From Streptosporangium subroseum (lineage in GTDB: Bacteria > Actinomycetota > Actinomycetes > Streptosporangiales > Streptosporangiaceae), in NCBI RefSeq assembly GCF_900188345.1, contig NZ_FZOD01000031.1:1-64000 (forward strand): a DNA stretch of 64,000 nt, read 5' to 3'. Positions 53,813-61,985 of this stretch are shown here, one piece after another. The notes beneath the pieces are model-generated. The model did not search any database and was not told where the DNA came from. It saw nothing but the letters and a program-made list of their open reading frames with translations. Positions within the stretch are counted from its first letter, which is position 1; each line of letters starts with the position of its first letter. Position numbers and translations under genes: made by a program.

Positions 53813-54244
53813 CTAGTCGACGATCGTGATGCCCATCGACCGGGCGGTGCCGGCGATGATCTTCTCGGCCGCCTGGAGGTCGTTGGCGTTGAGGTCCTGC
53901 ATCTTGGTCTCGGCGATCTGGCGCAGCTGCTCCTTGGTGAGCTTGCCGACCTTGTCCTTCTGCGGGACTGCCGAGCCCTTCGCCACGCCGGCGGCCTTCT
54001 TGATCAGCTCGGGCGCCGGGGGCGTCTTCGTGATGAAGACGAAGCTGCGGTCCTCGAAGATGGTGATCTCGACGGGGATGATGTTGCCGCGCTGGGCCTC
54101 GGTGGCAGCGTTGTACTGCTTCACGAATTCCATGATGTTGACGCCGTGCGGACCGAGGGCGGTACCGACCGGCGGTGCGGGAGTGGCCTGGCCAGCGGGA
54201 AGCTGGACCTTGACCAGTGCCGCGATCTTCTTCTTAGGAGGCAT
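53813..54244 (-). CDS. rplK: 50S ribosomal protein L11
   Basis: 143 aa: MPPKKKIAALVKVQLPAGQA, TPAPPVGTALGPHGVNIMEF with both prolines (P22, P25) of the thiopeptide-contact helix, and IAGTARSMGITIVD at the C-terminus. GTPase-centre protein, required for RelA stimulation. Located between nusG and rplA. Confidence 0.98.
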   Translation of the reverse strand: MPPKKKIAALVKVQLPAGQATPAPPVGTALGPHGVNIMEFVKQYNAATEAQRGNIIPVEITIFEDRSFVFITKTPPAPELIKKAAGVAKGSAVPQKDKVGKLTKEQLRQIAETKMQDLNANDLQAAEKIIAGTARSMGITIVD

Positions 54245-54308
54245 GGTTCTCTCCGGGTCCTCAATCGGGTTGGTGCGGCTCCCACGCAGACACGGGGAGC
54301 ATGTCGGC

Positions 54309-54334
54309 GGGCCGCGCTTCGCGAAGCACGGCCC
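54309..54334 (-). promoter_or_regulatory. Hairpin between nusG and rplK
   Basis: 26-nt inverted repeat (GGGCCGCGCTTCG/CGAAGCACGGCCC) with a TTCGCGAA centre, 27 bp past the nusG stop. No T-run; candidate mRNA element, possibly part of the L11-L1 leader. Confidence 0.5.
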
Positions 54335-54361
54335 CCGAACGACTTAGTTTATGCGATCCGG

Positions 54362-55282
54362 TCAGATCTTCGAGACCTGGTTGAACGAGAGCTCAACCGG
54401 GGTCTCACGACCGAAGATCGACACCAGCACCTTGAGCTTCTGCGACTCGGCGCTGATCTCACTGACCGTCGCGGGCAGAGTGGCGAACGGGCCGTCCATG
54501 ACGGTGACGGACTCGCCGACCTCGAAGTCGACGGTCGCGGCCGAGGCCTTGGCGGTCGACTTCTTGACTTCCTCGGACGGCTCCGGCGCCAGCAGCTTGG
54601 CGACCTCTTCGAGACTCAGCGGGCTCGGCTTGTTGGACAGGCCGACGAAGCCGGTCACGCCGGGCGTGTTACGCACCGCGGACCAGGACTCGTCGGTGAG
54701 CTCCATCCGGACCAGCACGTAGCCGGGCAGGACCCGCTCCTTGACGAGCTGGCGCTTGCCGCTCTTCACCTCGGTCACGTGGTGAGTGGGCACCTCGACC
54801 TGGAAGATGTAGTCCTCCATGTTGAGGGACTGCGTGCGGGTCTCGATGTTCGACTTCACGCGGTTCTCGTAACCCGCGTAGGAGTGGATGACGTACCACT
54901 CGCCGAACAGGCTCCGCAGGTGGTCCTTGAACTCCTCGACCAGGTCGACCTCGGGAAGGACGTCGCCGTCCTCGTCGACGGCGCCGTCCGCCGAGACCAC
55001 AGCGGCCTCGGCGGCCACGTCGTCGTCCTCATCGGACTCGTCGTCGTCCTCGTCGGCGTCGTCCTCATCGGACTCGTCGCCGGGAAGGACGTCACCGTCC
55101 TCGTCAACGGCGCCGGCCGCGGCCTCTTCGGCCTCGGTTTCAGCGTCGACGTCGACGTTGGATCCGGCATCGACGGCCGACTCATCGGACTCGTCGAGCG
55201 AACCCTCCGCAACGTCGACGGCTTCCGGCTCCTCCACGCGCTCCGCGCGGGACTCGCCAGCCGACTGTGAAGACTCGGACAC
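54362..55282 (-). CDS. nusG: Transcription termination/antitermination factor NusG with long acidic N-terminus
   Basis: 306 aa. The NGN domain begins near residue 130 (LFGEWYVIHSYAGYENRVKS, ERVLPGYVLVRMELTDESW, VTGFVGLSN). The C-terminal KOW domain has FEVGESVTVMDGPFATLPAT and FGRETPVELSFNQVSKI. The first 125 residues or so are almost entirely Asp/Glu/Ala/Val/Ser and contain two copies of AVDEDGDVLP about 50 residues apart. NusG couples RNA polymerase to Rho or to S10; the acidic region is a variable actinobacterial feature. Confidence 0.97.
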   Translation of the reverse strand: MSESSQSAGESRAERVEEPEAVDVAEGSLDESDESAVDAGSNVDVDAETEAEEAAAGAVDEDGDVLPGDESDEDDADEDDDESDEDDDVAAEAAVVSADGAVDEDGDVLPEVDLVEEFKDHLRSLFGEWYVIHSYAGYENRVKSNIETRTQSLNMEDYIFQVEVPTHHVTEVKSGKRQLVKERVLPGYVLVRMELTDESWSAVRNTPGVTGFVGLSNKPSPLSLEEVAKLLAPEPSEEVKKSTAKASAATVDFEVGESVTVMDGPFATLPATVSEISAESQKLKVLVSIFGRETPVELSFNQVSKI

Positions 55283-55350
55283 GGTGACTCATTCTCTTTC
55301 CGTCGATGGGCTGAATGGACTGACCGCGGGACAACCCGCCGGATGCCGGT

Positions 55351-55626
55351 TCAGGCTCCGCCGAAGATTCTCAGCACACCCTCGGTGAACACGTAGTCCA
55401 GCACGGACACGATTCCGATCATGATCACAACGAAGACCAGAACGATGATGGTGTAAGAGATAAGCTCTTTGCGCGTAGGCCAGATGACCTTACGCAGCTC
55501 AGCTATGATCTGCCGATAAAAAAGGGCGGGAGAAGTGCGCTTGGCCTTCTTCTCACCACTCGGCTTGTCTGCGGTTTCGCCGCGCGTGTCGATCGCCACA
55601 GTCCTCACCTGATCCGTCGAGTCCAA
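55351..55626 (-). CDS. secE: Preprotein translocase subunit SecE
   Basis: 91 aa with the SecE signature (FYRQIIAELRKVIWPTRKEL) and one membrane helix (ISYTIIVLVFVVIMIGIVSV). Partner of SecY. The frame opens with TTG at 55626; internal GTGs at residues 7 and 10 are alternative starts, because the first 20 residues are poorly conserved. It starts 47 bp after tRNA-Trp. Confidence 0.95.
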   Translation of the reverse strand: MDSTDQVRTVAIDTRGETADKPSGEKKAKRTSPALFYRQIIAELRKVIWPTRKELISYTIIVLVFVVIMIGIVSVLDYVFTEGVLRIFGGA

Positions 55627-55673
55627 CGCATATCAGCGGCGCGCTAGACGCCAGATGCGCGGACCGCTCCTCG

Positions 55674-55746
55674 CAGGGCACGAAGGACTCGAACCTTCAA
55701 CCGCCGGTTTTGGAGACCGGTGCGCTACCAATTGCGCTAGTGCCCT
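55674..55746 (-). tRNA. trnW: tRNA-Trp (anticodon CCA)
   Basis: 73 nt without encoded CCA. The acceptor stem AGGGCAC/GTGCCCT pairs fully, with discriminator G. D-arm GCGCAATTGGTAGCGC, anticodon arm CCGGTCTCCAAAACCGG with CCA, T-arm GAAGGTTCGAGTCCTTC. tRNA-Trp directly before secE-nusG is a conserved actinobacterial arrangement. Confidence 0.97.
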
Positions 55747-56077
55747 AAGACATGAACCACCATACATCGGTTGGACCGAAGTTTGGTCGCGGCTCACGGT
55801 CTCACGCCGCCGGTTCAGGCATGCGGCGGAAAGACCACGTCGGATTCTACGTCGGAATGGCCACTACGTCGAACCAGCGGCCGATTGCCCAGATCAAGGG
55901 CCCGTTTACGTGCTTGTACGGCTTGTAGGGCTTGTCACCCGTCGTCCGCGTCATGGACAGCGCGCGGTGCCCGTGGCCGGCCGTCCGCATCGTGAACGGC
56001 GCGCAGGGACCGAGACCCGCCGTCCGCATCATGGATAAGGAGCGGAGACGGCGGTGCGGATCTGTAAACATGGACGC
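55747..56077. other. Divergent spacer between tRNA-Trp and the aminotransferase gene
   Basis: 331 bp without a gene. Its right third is a set of three imperfect 39-bp repeats (55943-56050). A weak minus-strand -10 (TATGGT) lies about 20 nt before the tRNA, without a clear -35. Confidence 0.45.
55943..56050. repeat. Three imperfect 39-bp tandem repeats upstream of the aminotransferase
   Basis: CGTCCGCGTCATGGAC, CGTCCGCATCGTGAAC and CGTCCGCATCATGGAT begin at 55943, 55982 and 56021, each followed by a similar GCGCGG/GGAGCGG segment. Confidence 0.65.
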
Positions 56078-57283
56078 ATGACCCGTCCTCGCATCTCAGC
56101 ACGCATCTCCGCGATCTCCGAGTCCGCCACGCTCGCCGTGGACGCCAAGGCTAAGGCGATGAAGGCGGCGGGCCGCCCGGTCATCGGCTTCGGCGCCGGA
56201 GAGCCGAACTTCGCGACGCCCGGCTACATCGTCGAGGCGGCCGTCGAGGCGGCCCGGAACCCCAGATTCCACAAGTACACGCCGGCCGGCGGGCTCCCCG
56301 AGCTCAAGCAGGCCATCGCCGACAAGACGCTCCGCGACTCCGGCTACCAGGTCGGCGCGGCCCAGGTGCTGGTCACCAACGGCGGCAAGCAGGCCGTCTA
56401 CCAGGCGTTCGCCACGCTGCTCGACCCCGGTGACGAGGTCGTGGTCATCGCCCCCTACTGGACCACCTATCCCGAGGCCATCAAGCTGGCCGGCGGGGTC
56501 CAGGTCGACGTCGTGACCGACGAGACCACCGGCTATCTCGCGAGCGTCGAGCAGCTCGAGGCGGCGCGCACCGACCGCACCAAGGTCCTGCTGTTCGTCT
56601 CCCCGTCCAACCCGACCGGCGCGGTCTACAGCCCCGAGCAGGTCGAGGCGATCGGCCGCTGGGCCGTCGAGCACGACCTGTGGGTCGTCACGGACGAGAT
56701 CTACGAGCACCTCACCTACGGCGACGCGACGTTCGCGAGCATCGCCACCGTCGTTCCCGAGCTGGGCGACAAGGTCGTCGTGCTGAACGGCGTCGCCAAG
56801 ACCTACGCGATGACCGGCTGGCGGGTGGGCTGGCTGATCGGCCCCAAGGACGTCGTGAAGGCCGCGACCAACCTGCAGTCGCACGCCACCTCCAACGTCT
56901 CCAACGTGGCCCAGATCGCGGCCCTGGCCGCCGTCACCGGCGACCTGTCGGCCGTCGCCGAGATGCGCGAGGCCTTCGACCGCCGCCGCCGGACCATGGT
57001 CCGGATGCTCAACGAGATCCCGGGCGTGCTCTGTCCCGAGCCCCTGGGCGCGTTCTACGTCTACCCGTCGGTCAAGGAGCTGCTGGGCAAGGACTTCGGC
57101 GGCAGGCGCCCGCAGACGTCCGCCGAGCTCGCCGAGCTCATCCTCGAGGAGGCCGAGGTCGCCCTCGTCCCCGGCGAGGCCTTCGGCACCCCCGGCTACT
57201 TCCGCCTGTCCTACGCCCTCGGCGACGACGACCTCGTCGAGGGAGTCGGCCGGATCGCCAAGTTCCTGGGCGAGAGCCGCTAG
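56078..57283 (+). CDS. Class I PLP aminotransferase (aspartate-type)
   Basis: 401 aa, fold-type I subgroup Ib (AspB/AspC-like). FGAGEPNFATPGYI binds substrate, YTPAGGLPELKQAI, SPSNPTGAVYSPEQ, TDEIYEHLTYGD, and the Schiff-base K241 in LNGVAKTYAMTGWRVGW, with the C-terminal Arg in YFRLSYA. This group mainly transaminates Asp/oxaloacetate or Glu/2-oxoglutarate pairs; exact substrates are inferred. The ATG at 56078 has no good Shine-Dalgarno, and a TAAACAT box lies just upstream, so the mRNA may be leaderless. Divergent from tRNA-Trp. Confidence 0.93.
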   Translation: MTRPRISARISAISESATLAVDAKAKAMKAAGRPVIGFGAGEPNFATPGYIVEAAVEAARNPRFHKYTPAGGLPELKQAIADKTLRDSGYQVGAAQVLVTNGGKQAVYQAFATLLDPGDEVVVIAPYWTTYPEAIKLAGGVQVDVVTDETTGYLASVEQLEAARTDRTKVLLFVSPSNPTGAVYSPEQVEAIGRWAVEHDLWVVTDEIYEHLTYGDATFASIATVVPELGDKVVVLNGVAKTYAMTGWRVGWLIGPKDVVKAATNLQSHATSNVSNVAQIAALAAVTGDLSAVAEMREAFDRRRRTMVRMLNEIPGVLCPEPLGAFYVYPSVKELLGKDFGGRRPQTSAELAELILEEAEVALVPGEAFGTPGYFRLSYALGDDDLVEGVGRIAKFLGESR

Positions 57284-57540
57284 CCGTACCGGACGCGGGA
57301 GGCCCGGCCCTCATCGATATCGATCCCGAGGTCCGTCTCGTCTCCCGGGCCGGGGGGTCGCGACGGCTGGCAGAGGACCGACCGGGCGACGGGCCCCGCC
57401 TCTTCGCCACCCCGGGTCCGCGGATCCGGGGGCCAGATCTTCCTATGGCGGGCGCCTTCGCCTCGGAGCCTCGGATCCGGAGGTCAGGTCTCCATGTGGC
57501 GGGCGCCTTCACCGCGCCCCCCGGTCCGCGGATCCGGGGG
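57284..57540. other. Convergent spacer between aminotransferase and STAND ATPase genes
   Basis: 257 bp, no gene. The half nearest the STAND gene is made of imperfect repeats described separately; the other half is plain GC-rich sequence. Confidence 0.5.
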
Positions 57541-57552
57541 TCAGATCTCCAG
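57413..57552. repeat. Three imperfect 51-57 bp repeats running into the 3' end of the STAND gene
   Basis: GGATCCGG-centred units at 57422, 57473 and 57530, each followed by GG(C/T)CAG(A/G)TCT and, in the first two, TGGCGGGCGCCTTC. The third unit contains the stop codon and last codons (LEI) of the 57541-59592 gene. Confidence 0.7.
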
Positions 57553-59592
57553 AGGTTTCAGGGCGTAGGCCACGGTGGCCTCGATGTGGGAGGTCGCGCC
57601 CTCCTCGAACGCCACGGCGTAGGCGGCCGGGCCGATCAGGTCCATGGCGCGGGTCGCGGCGCTCTCGCGAGGGCGGGTCATGGCGTCGGCTCCGAGGCCG
57701 GGCAGTCCGAAGGTGATCCAGATGCGCTGGGCGGCGCCCAGGAGCCAGGCGGCGCGCCCGCCGTCACCCGCGGCGGCGGCGACCCGTGCGAGCTGGTCGA
57801 TGGCGAGGACGCTGCCGACCACGTCGCGCAGTTGCCATTTGACCTCCAGCGACGCCCTGGCCGCCTCGGCCGCCCCGGCGACCTCGCCCCGGTTGAAAAG
57901 GGCGAGGGAGAGAACGTAGTCGCAGAGCGAACGCTGGGACAGCTCGCCACAGGCCTCGCAGCGGAGACGGGCCTCCCGCAGGATCTCCACCGCCTCGTCG
58001 AAGTCGCCGCCGAAGGTGGCCGCCATGGCGAGGAGCAGGGGGATGGACGGCCCTCTCACGGAATCCGGGTCCGCCTCCCGGAACTTGACCGCTCCCTCCA
58101 GCGCGTACGCCCGCGCGCCGCCGAGGTCGGCGGTGAACAGGCAACTGCCGGCGAGGCGAAGGTAGGCGTTCGCCTCGGCGTCGGCGTCGCCGTACCGCCG
58201 CGCGTTCTCGAGGCACTCCTCGGCCCGGCTGCGGGCCAGGACCATGTCCCCCTGGATGAGCGCGAGGTGGGCGACGGCCCAGAGAGGCTTGGATCTGGCC
58301 GGGTTGGGGCCGGGACAGGCGGCCAGCGCGCGGTCGAGGTAGTAGCGGCCCTCCCGGATGAGGCCCAGATGACACCAGAGCACCCACAGGGCCCCGCTCA
58401 GCTCCAGGGCGGCCCGATGGTTGCCGGCGGTGAGACAGCGGTTGAGGGCCGTACGGAGGTTGGGGAGCTCCTTGTGCGCCCAGTAGGCCCATTCGAGCTG
58501 GCGCGGGCCGTACCACTCGGCGTCCATGCGGCGGGCGGTGGACAGGTAGTGGTCACGGTGCCGGCGGATCATGAGATTGCCCTCGCCGAGCTCGTTCAGC
58601 CAGTCACGCCCGTAGTCCCTGATGGTGTCGAGCATGCGGTAGTGATCGCCCACCCGCGCGAGAACGGACTTCGTCGCGAGCGAGGAGAGCACGGCGGGCA
58701 CGTCGGGCAGGCGTTCGTCCTGGCAGACGCCGCAGGCGGACTCGACGTCGAAGGCACCCGCGAAGACCGACAGCCGGGCCCAGAGCAGGCGTTCGGCGGG
58801 AGTGCACAGCTCGTGACTCCAGCCCGCGGCGGTGCGCAGCGTGTAGTGGCGGATGAGGAGGCCGTCACCGTCGGCCAGCAGCTTGAACCGGTCGTCGAGC
58901 TGGTCGGCGAGCTGGATCGCGGACAGGCCGCGCATGTGGCTGGCCGCCAGCTCGATGGCGAGCGGCACGCCGTCGAGCCTGCGGCAGAGCCTGGCGACGG
59001 CCATCATGGCCCGTTCGTCCGTGCGCAGCCCGGGGGCCACGGCCTTCGCGCGGTCCAGGAAGAGACTCATCGCGTCGTAGCCGGCGAGGTCGGCGGTCTC
59101 GGGCGGCGGGACGGGAAAGGGGTTGACGACCATGACGACCTCCAGGGGGAGGCCGAGCTCCTGGCGGCTGGTGGCGATGATCCGGATGTCGGGCGCATCG
59201 GTCAGGATGGAGACGATCAGGTCGCTGCAGGGGCCGACCAGGTGCTCGCAGGTGTCGAGGACCAGGAGCAGGCGCCGCTCGGCGAGGAACTCGGTGAGCG
59301 CCTCAAGGACCGAGTGTCCGGACTGCAGGTGCAGGCCCAGCAGCCCGGCGATGCGGCCGGCGAGCAGATCACCGTTGGTCTCCGGTGACAGCTCGACCAC
59401 CCAGACGCCGTCGGGATAGTCCTTCCGCGCGTTCTGCGCGGCCTTCAGGGCCAGGCGCGTCTTACCGACTCCGCCGGAGCCGTGCAGGGTGAGCAGACGT
59501 GTCCGGGCGAGGAGCTTCCCGATCTCCTCCAGCTCATCGGCACGGCCGACGAAACTGCTCATCTCAGCCGGAAGGTTCCCGCGCGAGGTCAA
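57541..59592 (-). CDS. STAND (NB-ARC-like) ATPase with TPR-type C-terminus, no HTH visible
   Basis: 683 aa. P-loop HGSGGVGKTRLA (37-48), Walker B RLLLVLDTCEHL, sensor IIATSRQELGL, GxP region RRLDGVPLAIELAASHMRGL, then a winged-helix-like segment AGWSHELCTPAERLLWARLS. From about residue 350 there are helical TPR-like repeats (LARSRAEECLENARRYGDAD, FDEAVEILREARLRCEACGE), ending LIGPAAYAVAFEEGATSHIE and LKPLEI. The C-terminus resembles LuxR/AfsR-type regulators, but no LuxR or BTAD DNA-binding domain is present. The start is TTG at 59592, overlapping the upstream stop as TTGA. Likely a nucleotide-switch signalling protein; partner and output unknown. Confidence 0.85.
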   Translation of the reverse strand: MTSRGNLPAEMSSFVGRADELEEIGKLLARTRLLTLHGSGGVGKTRLALKAAQNARKDYPDGVWVVELSPETNGDLLAGRIAGLLGLHLQSGHSVLEALTEFLAERRLLLVLDTCEHLVGPCSDLIVSILTDAPDIRIIATSRQELGLPLEVVMVVNPFPVPPPETADLAGYDAMSLFLDRAKAVAPGLRTDERAMMAVARLCRRLDGVPLAIELAASHMRGLSAIQLADQLDDRFKLLADGDGLLIRHYTLRTAAGWSHELCTPAERLLWARLSVFAGAFDVESACGVCQDERLPDVPAVLSSLATKSVLARVGDHYRMLDTIRDYGRDWLNELGEGNLMIRRHRDHYLSTARRMDAEWYGPRQLEWAYWAHKELPNLRTALNRCLTAGNHRAALELSGALWVLWCHLGLIREGRYYLDRALAACPGPNPARSKPLWAVAHLALIQGDMVLARSRAEECLENARRYGDADAEANAYLRLAGSCLFTADLGGARAYALEGAVKFREADPDSVRGPSIPLLLAMAATFGGDFDEAVEILREARLRCEACGELSQRSLCDYVLSLALFNRGEVAGAAEAARASLEVKWQLRDVVGSVLAIDQLARVAAAAGDGGRAAWLLGAAQRIWITFGLPGLGADAMTRPRESAATRAMDLIGPAAYAVAFEEGATSHIEATVAYALKPLEI

Positions 59593-61538
59593 GAAAAGGC
59601 CCCCTGGAGTGCGTGTTCCACCGCGGCTCGAAGACCGATCATCCCTCCCTCTTCGTTCAGCCGCTCGAACTCCGCCCTGCCCATCCGGCCGCGCAACCTC
59701 AGCTCCGCCTTGCGGAGCAGGGTCGTGATCATGGGCGAACGGCTGGGCGGGACCTCGGCGGTCTCCCAGGCGGCCTGGGCCGCGCCGAACATGGTCGCGG
59801 CGAACGTGTCGTTCGCGTCGGTCTCCGCGATCACGACGAACACCTCGAGCGCCTCCATGAGGGAGATCGTGTCTCCGAACAGCCGGGCGCCCCGGAGAGC
59901 TCCGCGGGCGGCCACGACGGCGGAGGCGGTGTTGCCGAGAAGGTGCTCGGCCTGGCCGAGGAGAAGGTCCAGGCGGATGAGGGTCCAGTAGTCGCCGCAG
60001 GACTCGCAGAGCTCGCGGCCCTCCTCGAGGACGGACACGGCCTGGTCGTTACGGCCCGTGAGCATCATGGCGGTGGCCACGACCGTGTAGGTGGGCAGGA
60101 AGCCGGGGAAGACGTTGCCGGTCGAGCGGTGGCGCACCCTGGCGTGCTGAATGAGCTGAAGGGCCTCCACCACATCGCCCCTGACGACCGCCAGGTGGGC
60201 CTGGAACTGGCTGACGTAGGCCGTGGCATAGCCGTCGGCGTCCTCGGCGGCGCACTCGGTGAGAATGCTCTCCGCCCGGTCGAGGTCGCCGCGCTGGATC
60301 GAGACCCAGGCGTGCACCCACAGTGCCTTGACCCGCTCGGGGCTGGGGGTGTGGTCGAGATCCAGACCACGCTGGAGAAGATCGTCCCCGGGGGCCTGCA
60401 TGCCGCAGCACGCCCACAAAAACCACAGGTTGCCGACCAGGTCGAGGCCCTTGCGGTATTCCTCGGGCCGGGAGTAGCAGTATTCGATGGCCCCGCGCAT
60501 GTTGGCGCATTCGAGCACCAGCCTCCGGTACCACTCGAGCTGCCTGCCCTGCCAGCTCATCTCGGCGCGGGCGGACAGGCCGAGGAAGTGGTCGCGGTGG
60601 CGCCGCCCCGTCTCCTCCGTCTCGCCGAGGCGCTCCAGCCAGACGGCGCCGAACTCGCGGACGGTGTTGAGCAGGCGGTAGCGGACGCCGCCCTCACCCT
60701 CCTCGCGGGCGAGGATCGACTTGTCGAGCAGGCCGAGCAGGGCGTCGAGAACCTCCTCGGAGCCGAGGACGCCGCCGGAGCAGACGCCTTCCGCGGCTTC
60801 GAGGTCGAAGGTGCCGGAGAAGACCGACGCCCGAGCCCACAGGAGGCGCTCCTGCGGACTGCAGAGCTCGTGGCTCCAGCCGTAGGCGGCGCGCATCGAA
60901 CCGTGCCGCCGGGTGCCGGGTGCGGTGGCGAAGATGTCGGCCTCCCCCGGATCGGGACCGGCCGCGGCAAGCTCGATCGCCAGGGGGAGGTTGTCGAGCC
61001 GTTTGCAGAGCTCCTCCGGGTCCGTCCCGATGAGCCGGCTGCCGGCGAGAATGGTGAGCAGGTGGGCGGCGTCGGCGTCGGACAGGCCTCCGACCGGGTA
61101 GAGGTGCTCGCCGGGCAGCCCCAGCCGCTGCCTGCTGGTGCTCAGGACGCGCAGTCCCTCGACCGACCGCAGCAGCAGACCGATCAGGACGCCCACGGCG
61201 CCGACGACGCGGTCGCAGGTGTCGAGGACGATCACGCTGCGGCGCGGGACGAGCTCGTCGATCAGGGATCGCAGCACGGGCACGTCCGGCTGCCTGCGAA
61301 CGCCGATCGTGTCGGCGAGCATGCCGGTCAGGGCCTCCAGGTCCGCCGAAGCCTCGGACAGCTCGACGACATGGACGTCTCCCGGGAGTTCGTGTTCCAG
61401 GGCACGGGCCAGGCGCAGCGCCATACAGGTCTTCCCGGCGCCGGCGGGACCGGTCAGCGTGACGTGGCGCACCCTTTCGAGCAGGGTGGAGACGTCGGCC
61501 AGCTCGGTTTTCCTGCCGACGAAGACATCCGCTCTCAT
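59589..61538 (-). CDS. STAND (NB-ARC-like) ATPase, paralogue coupled to the next gene
   Basis: 649 aa from ATG 61538. P-loop TGPAGAGKTCMA (29-40), Walker B SVIVLDTCDRVV, sensor RVLSTSRQRLGL, CKRLDNLPLAIELAAAG; the stretch just after this is shortened relative to its paralogue (GPDPGEADIFATAPGTR replaces the usual LS-QLADRLDDRFRLL region). Winged-helix-like YGWSHELCSPQERLLWARAS, then TPR-like repeats (DLDRAESILTECAAEDADGY, NDQAVSVLEEGRELCESCGD) and C-terminal EGGMIGLRAAVEHALQGAFS. No HTH of LuxR, SARP or other type is seen. Order, overlap and similarity suggest the two proteins work together. Confidence 0.85.
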   Translation of the reverse strand: MRADVFVGRKTELADVSTLLERVRHVTLTGPAGAGKTCMALRLARALEHELPGDVHVVELSEASADLEALTGMLADTIGVRRQPDVPVLRSLIDELVPRRSVIVLDTCDRVVGAVGVLIGLLLRSVEGLRVLSTSRQRLGLPGEHLYPVGGLSDADAAHLLTILAGSRLIGTDPEELCKRLDNLPLAIELAAAGPDPGEADIFATAPGTRRHGSMRAAYGWSHELCSPQERLLWARASVFSGTFDLEAAEGVCSGGVLGSEEVLDALLGLLDKSILAREEGEGGVRYRLLNTVREFGAVWLERLGETEETGRRHRDHFLGLSARAEMSWQGRQLEWYRRLVLECANMRGAIEYCYSRPEEYRKGLDLVGNLWFLWACCGMQAPGDDLLQRGLDLDHTPSPERVKALWVHAWVSIQRGDLDRAESILTECAAEDADGYATAYVSQFQAHLAVVRGDVVEALQLIQHARVRHRSTGNVFPGFLPTYTVVATAMMLTGRNDQAVSVLEEGRELCESCGDYWTLIRLDLLLGQAEHLLGNTASAVVAARGALRGARLFGDTISLMEALEVFVVIAETDANDTFAATMFGAAQAAWETAEVPPSRSPMITTLLRKAELRLRGRMGRAEFERLNEEGGMIGLRAAVEHALQGAFS

Positions 61539-61985
61539 GGCAGCCCCTGCGTCGTCCTGACTACACGTGCACCTACGGTCGCACGTAGGCAGTGCCCACT
61601 GAAACCCCGTTGCTCACATTTCCTGCGATAAGACTTAACCTGTAATGGGATTCGCACTCCTGCTGTAATGCGAGTCACGCTCCTGATTTTCATGAATGAA
61701 ACACAATCTGTGACATGTACGGCGCTCTTGCGCACGGAAATTCGGTGGAAACCGGCAGGGGCCACTCATTCGGCTCCGGAGTCGAAACTCCGTGTGATCG
61801 AGAAATCGCCGAAGACCGCCCCGTCGAATTCCTCTGGCTGGAGCCCCAGGCCCCGGCTCTGGAAAGCATGCCGGCGCCCTCCCTCATCGACGAGGTCTCC
61901 TCTCGATCTTCCCACCTCGCGAACGAACCGTCAGGTTGAGACCAAAAATTGTCAGCGCACGTCAGACCTGCGGCACCATGTTGAA
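61539..61985. other. Divergent region between the STAND pair and adenosine deaminase
   Basis: 447 bp without a supported gene. It contains an inverted repeat CCTACG-N6-CGTAGG (61572-61589) about 35-50 bp before the STAND start and a tandem 23-bp direct repeat (61640-61685). A plus-strand reading frame into add exists but has no gene-like features. Confidence 0.5.
61640..61685. promoter_or_regulatory. Tandem 23-bp direct repeat, possible operator
   Basis: Two adjacent units (61640-61662 and 61663-61685), both CTGTAATG...CTCCTG, identical at 19 of 23 positions, about 100 bp upstream of the STAND gene start. Roughly two helical turns per unit would place both on the same DNA face, as for a dimeric or repeat-binding regulator. 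Confidence 0.45.

Noticed and set aside
61668..61985. N-terminal extension of the adenosine deaminase frame
   Set aside because: The extra 106 residues show no similarity to the family and cover the divergent promoter region; MPRPLRELPKAH at 61986 is the family start.
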